Positions 48,964-62,037 of a stretch of DNA of 64,000 nucleotides are shown here, in pieces (position 1 is the first letter of the stretch; each line of letters begins with the position of its first letter). The notes under the pieces were generated by a model, which saw nothing but the letters and a program-made list of their open reading frames with translations, was not told where the DNA came from and searched no databases. Both the position numbers and the translations under genes were made by a program. This stretch comes from Paragonimus skrjabini miyazakii (taxonomy: Eukaryota; Platyhelminthes; Trematoda; Plagiorchiida; Troglotrematidae). Where the stretch lies: assembly GCA_014338405.1 (NCBI GenBank), contig JTDE01000170.1, positions 213,412-277,411 on the forward strand, given 5' to 3'.

Positions 48964-51900
48964 GTAAGTCACCGTAATAACAATGAAGTGGTCCATACCC
49001 TTTGCAATTTAACTTATTTCGATTTGAAACATTGAGTACCTTTTAGCCATTTGAAAAATTACGATATGAATTCGTTTCGCTCAATCTTGTCAGTCGTTAC
49101 CGTGTGACTAGCATGAAAACAAAACCAACAAGACATAAATGAGGCGATTAGGAGTACAAATCTGTTGAGAGTTGTACTGACTAACCCGCCAATGAGTGAC
49201 ACTCAGCGAGGATGAAACGCTGCTTCATCCATTGCAAGGCACTTTTCGACTACAGGTCACAGTGTCAATATCATATCTTGGTTTAACATTTTGATGAACG
49301 CTCACAGCTCACAGATTCTCAAGTATATTGAACCGTTGTTGATCAGCTGTCGACAGCCGGTCCTATGTACACAAAACAACCGACCGTCAACCTTTATTTA
49401 GCATGGGTTTAGCCGTGAGTACCAATCAGGATCCAGCCCGATTTGTACTTTTATTCGTTTCATTTAAGTCTTGTTTGGTTTTGTTTTCATGCTGGTCACA
49501 CGTTAACGACTGACGAGAGTGTGCGAAATGAAATCATAGTAATTTTTGTTTTCTGGCTATTCTATTTCGATTTGACAGTATCGCAGCTCGATTCACATCC
49601 AAAATTACCCAAACAGACTACTTTGTTGGTCTTATAGATATGATGTGTCTCGTTACAAAGGGTGCTGGCGACGAACCGATTAAAACGTTCCTATTTGTCC
49701 ACCGGGAGCCACCCACAGAAAACCTAACTCTGCTTGTTCTAATACAATGGTGGTTTGAGTTACAGTGATAATAGATTGAACTGGTGCGTTTTATTTGATT
49801 AGTGTGAGACAAAAGGTTCACCAGTATATAGTTTTGCCTTCATTTGGCTTTATATTAGTTATTATGTAAGTACGAAATGTCGCACCTTACAACTACGCAG
49901 CTTGAGTTCATTTTTATCTAGGTCTAGATCGACTGAGAAGGAAACTGATGATGGAATACCACTGACAACTGCTTAAACGGCCTGAATTTAAACTGGTGAA
50001 TGAATTTGAGTGCCCCACTGCATAAATAATGACGCTTGATGAAGAAAGCTGTGTAGCAATCCAACGGTAAAAGCGCGTTCTGCAGAACCGGTGGTATGAT
50101 AAATGGCAGTTTCGGTGGTCCGCAGATTACGCTTCGGTAAAGAATTCGTTACAATACAGCCCGTTATCGACTGAAAAAGTTCGCAATCGTATTATCCCTA
50201 CCAAATTTCGACGCTGCCTGCTGTTACATGGCTTTCCATGAACTCCAAACCATGACTCTAGTGCAAAATAGAGGTATTGATAACCTCATTCGTCCATCTT
50301 CAGTGAATGGCGTGCCATTCAGTTTGTGTATGCAATGTTGATTTTTGATCCGATGATGTTGCTCGGTTTCTCGTCCGCTTCCTGTGTACTACTTTTCTGC
50401 GTGATGTTGCTCCTCGTGTTCTAACACTTTAATCGATACATATCGTACGAGTATCGATGAGTATGTCTAGATTTGGTGATTGACCTGAAGTTGTGTCTGT
50501 TCGAGCCAATTATCAGCATCAGCAGACATTACGTCCACTACAAGGAACATTCCGTTCACCTTTGTTTGGACTGACACCCGATACAATAAGGACAAGACCA
50601 AATTAGTTAAAAAATTGTTTCTATGTAAGTCAAATCAGCGATATGTTGTGAAATGCATAGTTCCCATCATACTTCTCGTCATTCGTACAAATAGAACAGA
50701 ATATTTATGAGTCAGACCTGTTACCAGGGCAGTTAGAGAGAACCAGCTTTGGTTTGGACTAACCAAAATTGACAGACTCACTTCCTCTGTTCTATTCACA
50801 TCATAGAGCACACAATATTGGCCACTAGGTTTTGATAGATACCACCCCACTGGCTGCCATTCACTAGATCTTTCGATGACGTATCAGCACTCCGAACAAG
50901 TTGGCAAGGTTCAACCAGTGGACCGATTGCTAACAGAATTTTACTAATCGACATGGTTACATCAACAGGGCAAAAAATTTAGTAACCATACTGAGCAGCT
51001 GAGTTTCTTGATACTGACGTCATAACTAACTTGCCTTAAGCTATCATTTAAACAGTCCTCATTTTGTGCTGTCAGCCGGCCATAGTGACAGACGGTCATT
51101 CATTCTATTAGTGTAGCTTCAGGGCAGCTGGTGTGTAACATGGGAAGTAGGCAAATGAGGTAAGCCCTGCACCGGAGTGTTAATACCATACCCTTTGATA
51201 GATCGCTTCAGACACGGCTCTAGAGTCTGTTTACCACCAAAATTGTCTTATTGATGATAATCCTATCTAAGTGATCTTCTTTCAATGATGAAAGCAGTGA
51301 TACGTTAACAGTTGAACATGAGGTCGACTTGTTTCATCCAAATCCTGTTGGCCGTTGGTGCTTCCCGGATAAACACTTGTTCTTTCTTAACTGTGTTTGG
51401 TGCACAACTTCTGTCAGATCCATTAGAAAACGTTTCACTTACTCCGCGGTTGGTGTACAGTTGACAAAATACACTTCACGCCCATCGTAGTTCTATTTCT
51501 GGCAGACTGTACATTGCAGAATGTCATCTAGGCATCTAGTATCTGCTCTGTAGGATAGACGTACATTAACGACTGTATCTACCGTCTGCACGTTATGTTC
51601 AGCTTGACATGCTATATGGCTCATAGACAGCAAGAGTTGACACAACTAATCACATGAGGTAATGGAGGCAATTAAATTGCTTGCTATATTAATTATTGGG
51701 TAAACAAAGCCGGACCGCCAGGAGGAGTAGAGAGAAAATTTAAAAATGTTGGATGGCTCACCTCATCTCTCACAGTACTCACATGTTTGTCTCCGTTACA
51801 TCCAGACCACTATTTCTGAAAGTGGATGATGGTAGGAAATAGCAGAATAATGGTAGGATGATAAACGGAAGGGAATATCAGAGGGGTGCATCAAAGTTCT

Positions 51901-53102
51901 GGTACCAGAGACACATTCCAGGTGATTTTCAGCCTGTTAATCATAAGCTGATGTAATTGCATCACGTTTATCCATCGCAGTGCTCTGGGAACATTTGTGC
52001 AGCTCAGTATTCGATAATATTGAATGGAGTTTAGGTTCCACAGTCCTGAAATTAATGTTCACGCACTATGTGTTGGATGTGGGAGCTGATAAGCTGAGAA
52101 AGTTTGTGCACGACTCATCTAATCGAACGAGACTGGACAATGATCACAGAAGGCTGCGTATGACAGCAATGAATAAAAATGGGGCGGTGTTAACAGCAAG
52201 CATTGTTCATCGTCACCATTAAATAACTACTAATCAGCAAAGTTTGACCGCACGATCAGTGTTGTGGTTCACTCTCTTGTACTGGCAGTCATGCACCCCG
52301 TTGTGTTCATCAACAGAAGACCGTTCTGTCCCCAATGACAGACCCCTTCGTACTGTCTCAGGACTGGAATAGTACCCACAGGACGGCTCAACCGATGAAC
52401 GTCATGAAGTTATCAGAGTGTTACGCTCAGCCATGCCAAACTTCGGCATCTACATGTAGTACCACACACCAAAACGGGCGTAACGAGTAAACGGTATATG
52501 CGGTCGTCTGTACATTCTTAGTCTGCGGACCAGACGCTCAACATAATTACTCTCTCTTCTCACCAGACAGCTCCGGATAGGGTGGTGTACATTGTATATC
52601 GGATCAAATAATCACATCTTAATACTCCGGCACAGTCGTCTATAGATAGAAACCTGAGTGTTCAATCGTTTGCAGAGGGTCTGTTCGACGAGTGAAATCC
52701 CAGTGAACTGTCTGTCATCTAAGTGAATCAGTCGCAAAGTTCAAATGAATATGTAAGTTGTACTTAAATGTGAATGGCGTCTACCTGATAACAACCCATA
52801 TCCCCATTTACGCATTAGTAGTTAAGTTGGCATATTTGGTGACAAGTAATTGCATGTAGATGGCATCAGTCATCGGCGAATGATTAAACTGTGTGATTTT
52901 CGATTCTCTGAAAACAGACCGTGCAAATTTCAGACGAAGTGTCTGGTGGTTATGTGGTTAACGGTTCGGAGACGATGCACTACAAATTGTACTTTCCAGA
53001 TACCTTCCTCTAAAAATACATATGATGCATTTACTGTCTTTTATCTTTAGATAATCCTGAAAGTTATTGGCTTCAATACATTGTTCTTGTTAATTCTCCT
53101 AG
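48964..53102 (+). other. Intron before the LBD exon
   Basis: Donor GTAAGT at 48964; acceptor TTCTCCTAG ending at 53102 (a second in-phase AG lies at 53119-53120). No gene or recognised mobile element was found inside; the ORFs here are short and domain-free. Confidence 0.8.
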
Positions 53103-53496
53103 GATTCGAATGATTTTCAGTCGGATACCCTGTTCAACCCCACCCTCATTTGGTCTCGAATGATGCAACACTTTGATATGCACGCACATCAAGTGATCCA
53201 TTTTGCTCGTGCCGTTCCCGGATTCCGTGACCTGTCCAGACTTGACATGAAAACTCTCGTCCAGGAGTCAATGTATCCGATCGTTCTGATTCAACTATCC
53301 AGGGATTTCCAATTCTCCACCATGGAATACAATTACTTCAACTTTACTCCACATGAACGGGAAATTATTCTGGAAGCGTTTCCAGCTTTTCGACCGATTG
53401 CAGATCATGTGCGATTAGCCGGGAACGTACTGAAACCATTGGCCTTAGACGATACGGAAACAGCTTTGTATTGTACGGTTGAGCTGTTTCATGGAG
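53103..53496 (+). CDS. 2DBD nuclear receptor: ligand-binding domain helix 3 to helix 7 region
   Basis: This 394-bp exon carries the nuclear receptor LBD signature. QVIHFARAVPGFRDLSRLDM (signature core at 53202-53240) matches the helix 3 to helix 4 pattern (F/W-A-x-x-x-P-G-F-x-x-L-x-x-x-D), followed by KTLVQESMYPIVLIQLSR (helix 4/5). Downstream, LALDDTETALYCTVELFHG matches the helix 7/8 region (L-x-x-x-D-x-E-x-A-L-x-x-x-x-x-F). The acceptor gives phase 0 and the donor GTGAGT at 53497 gives phase 1. In the signature a Met (LDMKTL) replaces the common Gln after Asp. The LBD normally binds a small ligand or co-regulators and mediates dimerisation; the ligand cannot be told from the sequence. Confidence 0.95.
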
Positions 53497-53929
53497 GTGA
53501 GTAATGTTGTGTGTATGCTCGGAAATAATTGCAATAAAGCTTTCTTACGAATCCACCCTGAATATATCCAAGTTAAAATACTGACATATGTAGCTGTACA
53601 GGTATGCTGATTTGTTCAGATCAAAGGCAAATCCAGTTGAACCGTGTTCGACTGGAAATCAGTAAAGTTAGAATAACCTAAAAGAAGGCGATTATTGTGT
53701 TTATTAATGACGTTTCACTTCTGGTGTAAGAGCGTTTATTAGAAGGTATGAATTAGCTACATATCTGAAGGGAACTTAGGGCTGGTAGAAGGTGAGTAAC
53801 TGAACAAATCTGACACTAAACCGGTCACAGGTAAGCTTCAACTTAGTAAAGAGCACTAATACTTATCAGCTTCTGCATTTTATTATGTTTGGGTCCACAA
53901 ATCTTTTATCTGTTAGAAAACCTATGATT

Positions 53930-54120
53930 GCGTTTATAAAACCAAATGCGGGGTTTGTTTGCAGAAGTATATTGGACAGACTGCATGATGCTTCGAGACT
54001 AGAATACGTGAACTTCAACGGGAGATTACTAAATCACCTCATAATGAGATTGATTACCATCAGGTCGTGGTCAAGGAGATCGCAGTTACAGCTGCTTTGA
54101 AAAATGTAGAAGTGAACTTG
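53930..54120 (+). pseudogene. Penelope-like GIY-YIG endonuclease remnant
   Basis: One plus-strand frame reads KTKCGVCLQKYIGQTA-stop-CFETRIRELQREITKSPHNEIDY and ends near EIAVTAALKNVEV. KYIGQT followed by C.ETR..E is the GIY-YIG domain start found at the C-terminus of Penelope-like elements. An in-frame stop and the lack of an RT make it a dead fragment. It differs from the copy at 36484-37245. Confidence 0.5.
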
Positions 54121-55699
54121 GGTGTATAACTGCTCAAGGACAGTTAGTTGCAAGGATTATCAAAGTTACGAAGACTAAACACGTTGTGAACGCAACCAGT
54201 GGCTCTGATTTCTTTGGCAGTTGAACTTGGATCGACTAAGTTGACACCAGTGATGGCTGGTTGAACTGATCCATTCACCAGACAGGCCATCCTCTCTTTC
54301 CCTCTCAAAATCAATCGATTCCTTGATGTACACTGGTCTGATTTTCGTCGTGTTTTTCGCCCGCCCTCAAACTAGGGGATCAAACGGCCGAAGATTTTAG
54401 CATCCTCTATCGGTGTAGATTTGGCTTGCTATTTTTGCCTTCAGATTTATATGGCTACCCACGTTCTCTCAGCTTTGAGAAACCCCACTTGATCTGATAA
54501 ATTCCTCCACTGAAAATGAAACGCCATCAGTAAGCATGATGATCGATTACTTACAAGTTGCGCTGATAGTAAAATCAAGCTTTATGTTAAACGGAATTAG
54601 ACAGTCAGGCTCCATAGACAGAACTAACGACTGACAGTTTCGAATTAGCCATATAAAGTGCAATAATTCTTGTTTTTGTCTAAATAACTGCCTGGGAACA
54701 ATAATATGAAGTACCGTAGCATATCACCTGGAGCGAATCGTGTTTATTCAGACTCACAAAATGTGAAAAATTAAACCTTTCTGAGACGGTACCATATCTT
54801 TAGCGTCTTACGAGTTTGCCGCTTAAGAATGCATTGTTCCACTGAGGCCAGTAGAAACTAAATGACAGGTTACAGAGCTGTTTTGGCGTAAGTAACCTCC
54901 AAATATACAAAGTTTGCCCAATCACCTGTCCTACTGCAGTCCACAATCGACCTGATTTTGTTAACTTCAATACCAATCCTTAAAAAAGTTTAGATTCTGT
55001 TAAGTAAAAAGTTCTAACAAAAAATGTTGAGTAGATTTATGAATTCAGTTTGTTGCTGCTTTACTGGCTAACATAAGCACTATGGAAAGTTAATGAAGAC
55101 AACACGAGAGGCGGTCATCAGATGAACATTGGGACACTTAACAGTTCTGGACCTGGTCGCTGACTAATCACATTTCTTGTTCGTGTTTGTTTGTTTGTTG
55201 GATATATTGACAGTAATCCTAATCGTTGTTTGCTGGTATATCTTTTGAAGGAACTAAATATGTTCATTTCAATGGTTTATCAATTAACCTGGGTATGATT
55301 ATTGATCTGGTTATTATCACTTCGTCTCTCAAAGTACATTATTGTCACACCAGCTACTCCAGAACTGAATGTTGATTGCTGATCGAGCAAACTGAGACAA
55401 TATCGATCGCTTGTCTGTTCAGCCATTGGGTCACGCACGTCAGAACGAATGAGATCCGACTTCAGAACATATTGAAATTGCGAAGTTTTTTAAATTCATA
55501 CAAGAACAATTTTTCCTCATGTTTTCCGTGGTTGAAACGTTGAAATACAACCTATGACATTATGATAGAGCTACTAAGGTGACTTATGTTGTGGGAAGTT
55601 TGCATCCAGTTCCTAACCATCAGAAAAACTGTAGTTTTTAAGGGGAACGGTGTAAGTTACACACTTTATGTAGTCGTGCAATACACAAAACAAATTGTG

Positions 55700-56110
55700 G
55701 TGGATTGTCAGGCCGGAGGGGCGAGTATTCAAACACTCGGTGGAGTGCCTCAACGCGGGGGGAGGCATGCCCACAAACCCTCAAAGATCGGATGGCGGAC
55801 AACAGGGGCAATTGGATGAGTCATTGCTCGATCGGATCGGACCAACGGGCGAGGCATGGCACGCAAAATAGGATGGATGACCAAATCGGAGGCTCGATTA
55901 CTCCAACACGGAGAAATATCTCGACAATCCAGTGGAATACGATCAAAGCCCACAGTGGATAGATGGAGGACAACACGAGCGACCGGACGAGCCATCGCTC
56001 AACGGAATCGGACCAATGGTCGAAGATTGGCAGGCGGTAAACTCTCGGATAGAAGGCACCGAGCATCACACAGAAGTGTACACGACGCGTGGGCGGAAAC
56101 CTCGGGGTGT
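55700..56110. repeat. GC-rich block with about 170-bp tandem duplication
   Basis: A sharply GC-richer island of about 400 bp in AT-rich intron. Two units align at a spacing of about 172 bp: 'cggaggggcgagtattcaaacactcggtgg' with 'cggaggctcgattactccaacacggag', and 'gatggcggacaacagg ... cggatcggaccaacgggcga' (55790-55853) with 'gatggaggacaacacg ... cggaatcggaccaatggtcga' (55962-56026). A partial third unit may follow. Overlapping ORFs on both strands (for example 55705-55962 and 55856-56128) show no known domain. Its origin is unknown. Confidence 0.65.
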
Positions 56111-56823
56111 TGTGGACTAGAATTCTGACTCATAAACGCGAGCGCGCGTGTAGCATGCTAACTAGCGTGTTGGACGATAAAGGTTGTGCTTTACTGGACG
56201 GCTTTTTGCTACAATACGATAAAACATACAATACAAGTGGAAGCTACCGTGAAGCTTAATCTTCAAGGTAACTCAGAACAGATGTGCTGGGGAACTACAG
56301 TTGCATTTTAATAGGAGCTGGTTGTTTTCAAGTATCCTAATGCAAAATGTAACAATAACTCAATTCAGTGGGAATCTCCAAATTATGCGATCGGTTAGCA
56401 AATATTCTTTGCTGAAAACGTGCCATATGTTGAGCGCATGGTATGTGATTTTCTGATGCAGATACGCTAAAGCACGACTGGCTAGCACAGTCAGAGTTTA
56501 TGACGATGACTTAGTAACGGGATAGTCTGTAACTTATGTATTGACTCATGAATGTTCTATCCTGGTAATATCTACGCCCATAGATGAAGTGTGTGGGTTA
56601 AACCAACCAGACCGATAACGGACAGGTTCATGAATCGTGACAGATTACTTAGAAAACAACTGTACGAAAAATGTACTTGTATTGCTACCAAATTAATAAT
56701 ATATCAATAACGTCAAAGATTCCTAACTTAAACTGAGATTCTACGTCTCAAACTAAACACTTCACAGTCCAATTCAACAGATGTTTACTATAGAACAGAA
56801 CAAGAATTGAGAAAATTGCGGAC

Positions 56824-56895
56824 TTCGGCTGGATTCGAACACGCGACAGAAACAACATGCCCAAACGCGACAAATGCTCTACCACGATTAGATAT
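56824..56895 (-). repeat. tRNA-derived SINE-like fragment, head-to-head with the next copy
   Basis: The reverse complement shows box B GTTCGAATCCAG (from 56829-56840 on the plus strand) preceded by 'gcgtttgggcatgttgtttctgtcgc' and 'ggtagagcatttg', the same core as 57110-57170 in opposite orientation. Box A is decayed. Confidence 0.65.
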
Positions 56896-56919
56896 TTTCT
56901 AAGATATAAAACCTGTCAA

Positions 56920-57245
56920 ACTATTGATCGGTAATACAATGTCAGTGCTCATCGGTGACGCTGGTGGATTCCGGCATGGATTGATCAAGACATTCTGCCT
57001 TGGAAGTCAACCAGCTGGATCATTTGATGGATTCCATAGGACACCGTTGGTTGGATGGGTAACTAGGTCCAAATGTGATGTTTATGAGCTTCTGGCATGG
57101 CTTCGTAGCTCAGCTGGTACAGCATTTGCCGCGTTTGGGCGTGTTGTTTCTGTCACTGGTTCGAATCCAGCCAAAGTCCAGATTTTTCGCAACTGGGTCT
57201 CTTCCAACTTATCAAATCTGCCAAACTACTTATAAGTAATACAAC
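56920..57245 (+). repeat. tRNA-derived SINE-like repeat, best-preserved copy
   Basis: Contains a perfect RNA polymerase III box A (TAGCTCAGCTGG, 57106-57117) and a perfect box B (GGTTCGAATCC, 57158-57168), with a non-tRNA leader upstream and a tail after box B. Similar motifs 'ctattgatcggtaatacaa' and 'ctacttataagtaatacaa' border the unit. The stem pairing needed for a functional tRNA is not evident, so this is a tRNA-like retroposon, not a tRNA gene. Other copies are at 12111-12425, 32315-32410, 46600-46915 and 56824-56895. Confidence 0.72.
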
Positions 57246-57249
57246 TGTT

Positions 57250-60200
57250 TACTTCGTTCACATACATTCAACCGAAAGGTCGGACAGATGGTTAAAGTGT
57301 GACGGTTATTGCGAGCCAAAGTGGAGCAGACAGTCGTAGTGCTCAAACAAAAATATCTTCCGGAGTTTCTCATCAACAACCTCAAAAAATATATCATAAT
57401 CATGATTCTACGACCGAATGAAATACGTGGCAAGCATAGTAACAAACCTAGTTCTTAGCTTTACCAACGTTCGATGTTAACTCAACGGGAGTTTGTCGGT
57501 CTCATTTACATCAATTTATTGACAGCACACAAAAGATGTGATTGTTAGACATAATCAATACTTTTCTCTTCTTAAACTAAAAACTTTGTACCAGCTATCA
57601 CATAATAATAATTAATTTACCGGGTGACTACTTAACCAGTGAAACGCGATACATGTATTTCAACAATGCTGTGTACATTCATTGAACAACTGGCTTTAGT
57701 GTAACCCAGGGGACTTGCTTGTCGTTTGTCATATATTCAGCTACCTAAGTGAAAGGTGATCACCAGAAAAAACTGTGCGTTCCGGATATGCAGATCACGT
57801 CGTTCTTGGTGTCGTACTCCCTACCACTTCTAAGTCAACTCCATCGTACAACGGTTTGTATGTCATGAACGAGTGAAAACACTACCGTAACTTGTCTACA
57901 AATGCCTCAGAATATGACAATGTATTGTATTCATTTATCAACGTCAAATGTTGTCAAAAACCTTCGAAACAACATAGAGACTGGTCTATTCAAATTGTCC
58001 ATTCTCAGACAGTTATCTCTCAAATACTTCGGAGTTGCATCTAGTCACATTGGGTACTAGATTCTCCGTTTAGATTCACACACTGTTGCAGAAGAGAGAA
58101 AGGTCTTTGCTCGTGTGTTCCTGTTTCTGTGTTACTTGGTGAATATTTAGTTAGACGGCTTATAGATGTAAAAGAAGAGTGAATAGAAGTAAATAAAAGA
58201 AAATTTCAATAAGCGGCTGAAATGAGGACATATCAGCAAAGAACACCGAAACACATTGGAGCAAAGTTCGGTTTCTAATTGACATGTGGGACTGGGCTAG
58301 TTTGTGTAATGAGACTGGGCTGAAGCGGTTTCCCAATTAGAGGAAGTGGAGCCAATCGGAGCTAACACAAAAGCCGTTGTTGAAGCAAATAACCAGGCTG
58401 TGTAAGGCAGGGTATTGTGGATGTAACAAAGGATGGGCTAATTAAAACGCATATCGCCCAATAGCAATTGTAAATAACTGTTTTTTCCTTATAAAAAGTG
58501 TATCGTTTTCTAATAAACTGGGAATACCAATTGTCTTGTTTTTTCCGATTTAATAATTGAGTACGTGAGGGAAAGGTGGCTAAGAAACCTCTATCAGTGA
58601 TCACTTCACAAAATTCAGGGGCCGGTTTTATAACCGAACCTCTTGAAATCACTTTCTGTTCCCAATGACCTTCTCTCAGGAAATTTTGACATATGCATAC
58701 CTCCCCATAAGCAACACTATTCGTTTGCAGTTTTCACCATTTTAAACAGAAGCTCCTGACCAGTTCTATTAAATTCCTGGCTCTATACAGTGGCATAATA
58801 GACACATCTTTTTTCATCGTTAGTGATGTCCTCCATCTGGAAAATGCAAGTTTTCTGAGGGACCCTGTTGCGATGTCAGTCTTCCATCATTCCACGACCC
58901 ATCCCTTCCTGTATTCAACCTTGTAACGCCATCCATGTGCAGGCTGTTGTTTGTTCACACCCAGAAGCACAGCTATTCAATGATCTTTCACCTAGTAAAC
59001 ATTTCCGTTAGTTATGAATCTATCTCCGTAAAGCTGATTGAGCGATTGAGTGTGTAACAATGTGAATCTGACTAGTATGTTGTTTGTACATCGCAAAGTT
59101 CAAAATCATAAAGTTCCATCCGTACTTTAATCATTAGGATGTGGTTAAAATAGGATTACTAAACATGTGATGCTGTTATTTGGTAAAATTCCATTTCGCA
59201 AGCTTATAGAGCAAAGTCTTGACCTAATGCGAAAACAGTTTTCTAAATAGATTATATGGAAATGTGCCATAGTGCGCAGAGAAACGGAAGTTTCAACGTA
59301 GCCTGTAACACAAAAGGTCGAATAAAACTGCACAGTCTACCGTCCAATTTGGCAAGTGAATACTCGAATTCTTCAAGGAATCGAGAACTACTCGGTAGTT
59401 CATGAAATTGAGAAGAAAGAGCAATCTGTAAAGTAGATTGGTCATGGTGTGATGTAAAAAAACATTTCGCGGACAAATGTCCATGATAGCTTAAGGTTTA
59501 ACACCCAGATTTATGAACCAACTGAACATCTAACGACAGACAAAGAACGGTCACACAGAATATTACGATTATAGAGTCCGGAACATGTTTGTGTTAAAAG
59601 TGGAAGAAGAGATTTGCATGCGGGATGTACAGAATCATTCAAATCGGTGGCTTGAGTGGATTGTTGTTATGCGTCGTGGATACAGACGACGCTGAAGTCA
59701 GTGGAGTGATTCAACAAAGAAGTGGAGTGAATTTATGAAGTAGGTATCCTCAGCTGGATAGAACCGTTAACACGTGATGAGGAGTCTGTTGAAATCAACG
59801 GTGGCTGTTTCCGGTTAAGAGTGGAAAATATGTGACGGGACGAGAGACATGCAGAATAGCTAACCTTTACGAAAGGTTGGTTATTGCTCCGTTCATTGTG
59901 AACATTTCTACGGGACTGTTGGTTGATGTATCATTACCCCACGTACGTGTCTGACAGTTAACTTCATTAGGGCTTCGTGTGACCAACTGATGACGCACCG
60001 TGTTGATGGCTGTCCACGCGCAGGGAGTTTTGACCATGGTCGGTTCTAATTATTTGCCGGTTTCCATGCACACGATTTCTTCGATAAAAAAGTAAGTTAG
60101 TGGCCAGTCGCATTAATTAATATCAGATAGTCACAACTAACACTTCAGGCACAAGACCCAATGGGTAATACTCAGTTTGTGTAGATATTGGACGAACCTG

Positions 60201-62037
60201 CCCCAGGATAATCCATCCCAGGTTAGATCGGGACCACAAGCTGGTCTGCTGAACGTTCGTAAACCTTAACACCGATGCAACATGCTTGAAACGTTATTCA
60301 CATACATGACGGCACTATCTTGTTGGAAAATGAGTTAAATTGGTACGTGCGGCACAATAATCAGTAACAGAAATCTCCACAAAGTTTTGATGTAACAAAC
60401 AGAATGTTGTCCGTCATTTGACACAACCAATTCACTTACATCCCCAATACATTCTGAAGCGTCTGTGATCGTTCAGCATTGGACTGCTGTTCAAAAGAAA
60501 ACGCCTTCTTTCCGTGGACATAACTGTGTTATCTTTATAAAGCAAGACTGTCCTGAGTGAACTACTCCTCCTCATTATCTGAAACTCCAACTGAGATATC
60601 CTGCATAATTTCTCAGTCTTGTGTAATAAACGTCACTGAGTGTTGGGTGTGGGAATGCTTAGGACAAACTTAACTTTACCGTCCAAGAATTCGTTGTTAA
60701 GTTAAACACCAACTCGATGACTCTGTGATAGCCTCATTTGGCCAAAGTTGATGTTACTCCACTACGGCAGTTACTTACACTTGAAGATGGGTCTTTCATA
60801 AAACTACAGAAGGCACACATTGACTTCTGAAGTACCGTAGGCAGAAATTCATTTGCTTGAATGCCAAAATCATTTATTTCGAATGAAAAAATATTACTGA
60901 CTTTCAAACTCTTTGCTAAGTGGACAAAGTCTCGTTCAACCGCTTATCTGACCTAAACAACGATAATCGATCATATACCAGACACTACTGATCTGTCAGA
61001 CCGGACCCAAGGTATCGTCGCGCGTACGTTCTCTTTCAGACGATAATTGTTTGCCCTAGTAGTATTGGTTCGGTTTTGAAACCCTGATGCTACTCAGAAT
61101 TCAGTACGTCTTATTATGGGGACTAAAGTGATACAGCTGTGGAAGTGGTTGTACGATCATGATACAACCAACTTCACAATCCCTTTGGTTGTTTCGAAAA
61201 TGAAAAACGGTTCTTAACAAATATGCAGTATGGTCTCGGATAGTGACGTCAGTTAGTTAAACAGTAAAGCGGCCATGCTTCAGCTTGATATTGAGGAATC
61301 AATTATAAAATGATTAGAATGACTCTGCATCAACGATGAACACTTATAAGGTAACAACTTTATTTCAGCGGTCACTTTAGAAATGATCGAGCCGAAAAGT
61401 CTATCCGAATAGTGAAATTTATCACCAGATGTAAGTGCCAATCCACGAATCGATTGACTCTGTTCAAATAATGTTTAGGGAACCGGTGGTGGATTAACTA
61501 AGAGCTTCAACTTGCAAAATGGAAACTGACTGTATCAAGAAACATAGAGACCGATGGTGGTTCGAGGATGAACAATAAAAACGATAACACAATACCATCT
61601 TAATACTTCCCATCCATTCTGAATGCTCTGGCAAGTTAAGTTTCGGGCTTACACAGATGAAGTATTCGCAGCATGTAACAAACAACGTCACATGAGATGG
61701 ATATTGTCAAGCAGTCCAAACAAGAGCAGCAGAAAATGCAGAAACTGATCTCTAACTTGTAGTCATGGCTATCAGTTGAACGTCTTTAGAGCTGGGCCAC
61801 TGTGAGCTTACAAAATTTTCTACCTTATACATCGTGAGGTGTTTATTGCTATACAACGTATGAGTTGCAGGTTTTCAGTCACTCAAACCTAGACAGGAGC
61901 AGTTGCAGCAATCACACGTGAACCTCCAACAATGGGATTGATAGCTGAGCGTCGTTACCACGATGTTGGAATAAACGTATTGATATGCATTATTCACTAA
62001 ACTGTTGTGTTATCAACATTATTATTTCTCTTTACAG
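57250..62037 (+). other. Intron sequence with nothing recognised
   Basis: Both strands were read. Only short domain-free ORFs in AT-rich sequence were seen, and no repeat copy matching the other families in the window was found by eye. Confidence 0.5.

Larger units (their letters stand above)
53497..62037 (+). other. Intron inside the ligand-binding domain
   Basis: Donor GTGAGT at 53497 and acceptor TTATTTCTCTTTACAG ending at 62037, both phase 1. It contains a Penelope-like GIY-YIG remnant (53930-54120), a GC-rich tandem block (55700-56110) and SINE-like copies (56824-57245). From 57250 to 62037 nothing recognisable was seen. Confidence 0.85.

Noticed and set aside
55856..56128. Arg-rich ORF in the GC-rich block as a gene
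   Set aside because: Overlapping ORFs exist on both strands, the repeat units are read in different frames, and no domain is seen.
57106..57168. True tRNA gene
   Set aside because: Boxes A and B are perfect, but acceptor and anticodon stems do not form by eye and diverged copies with the same flanks occur elsewhere, so it is a SINE-like repeat.
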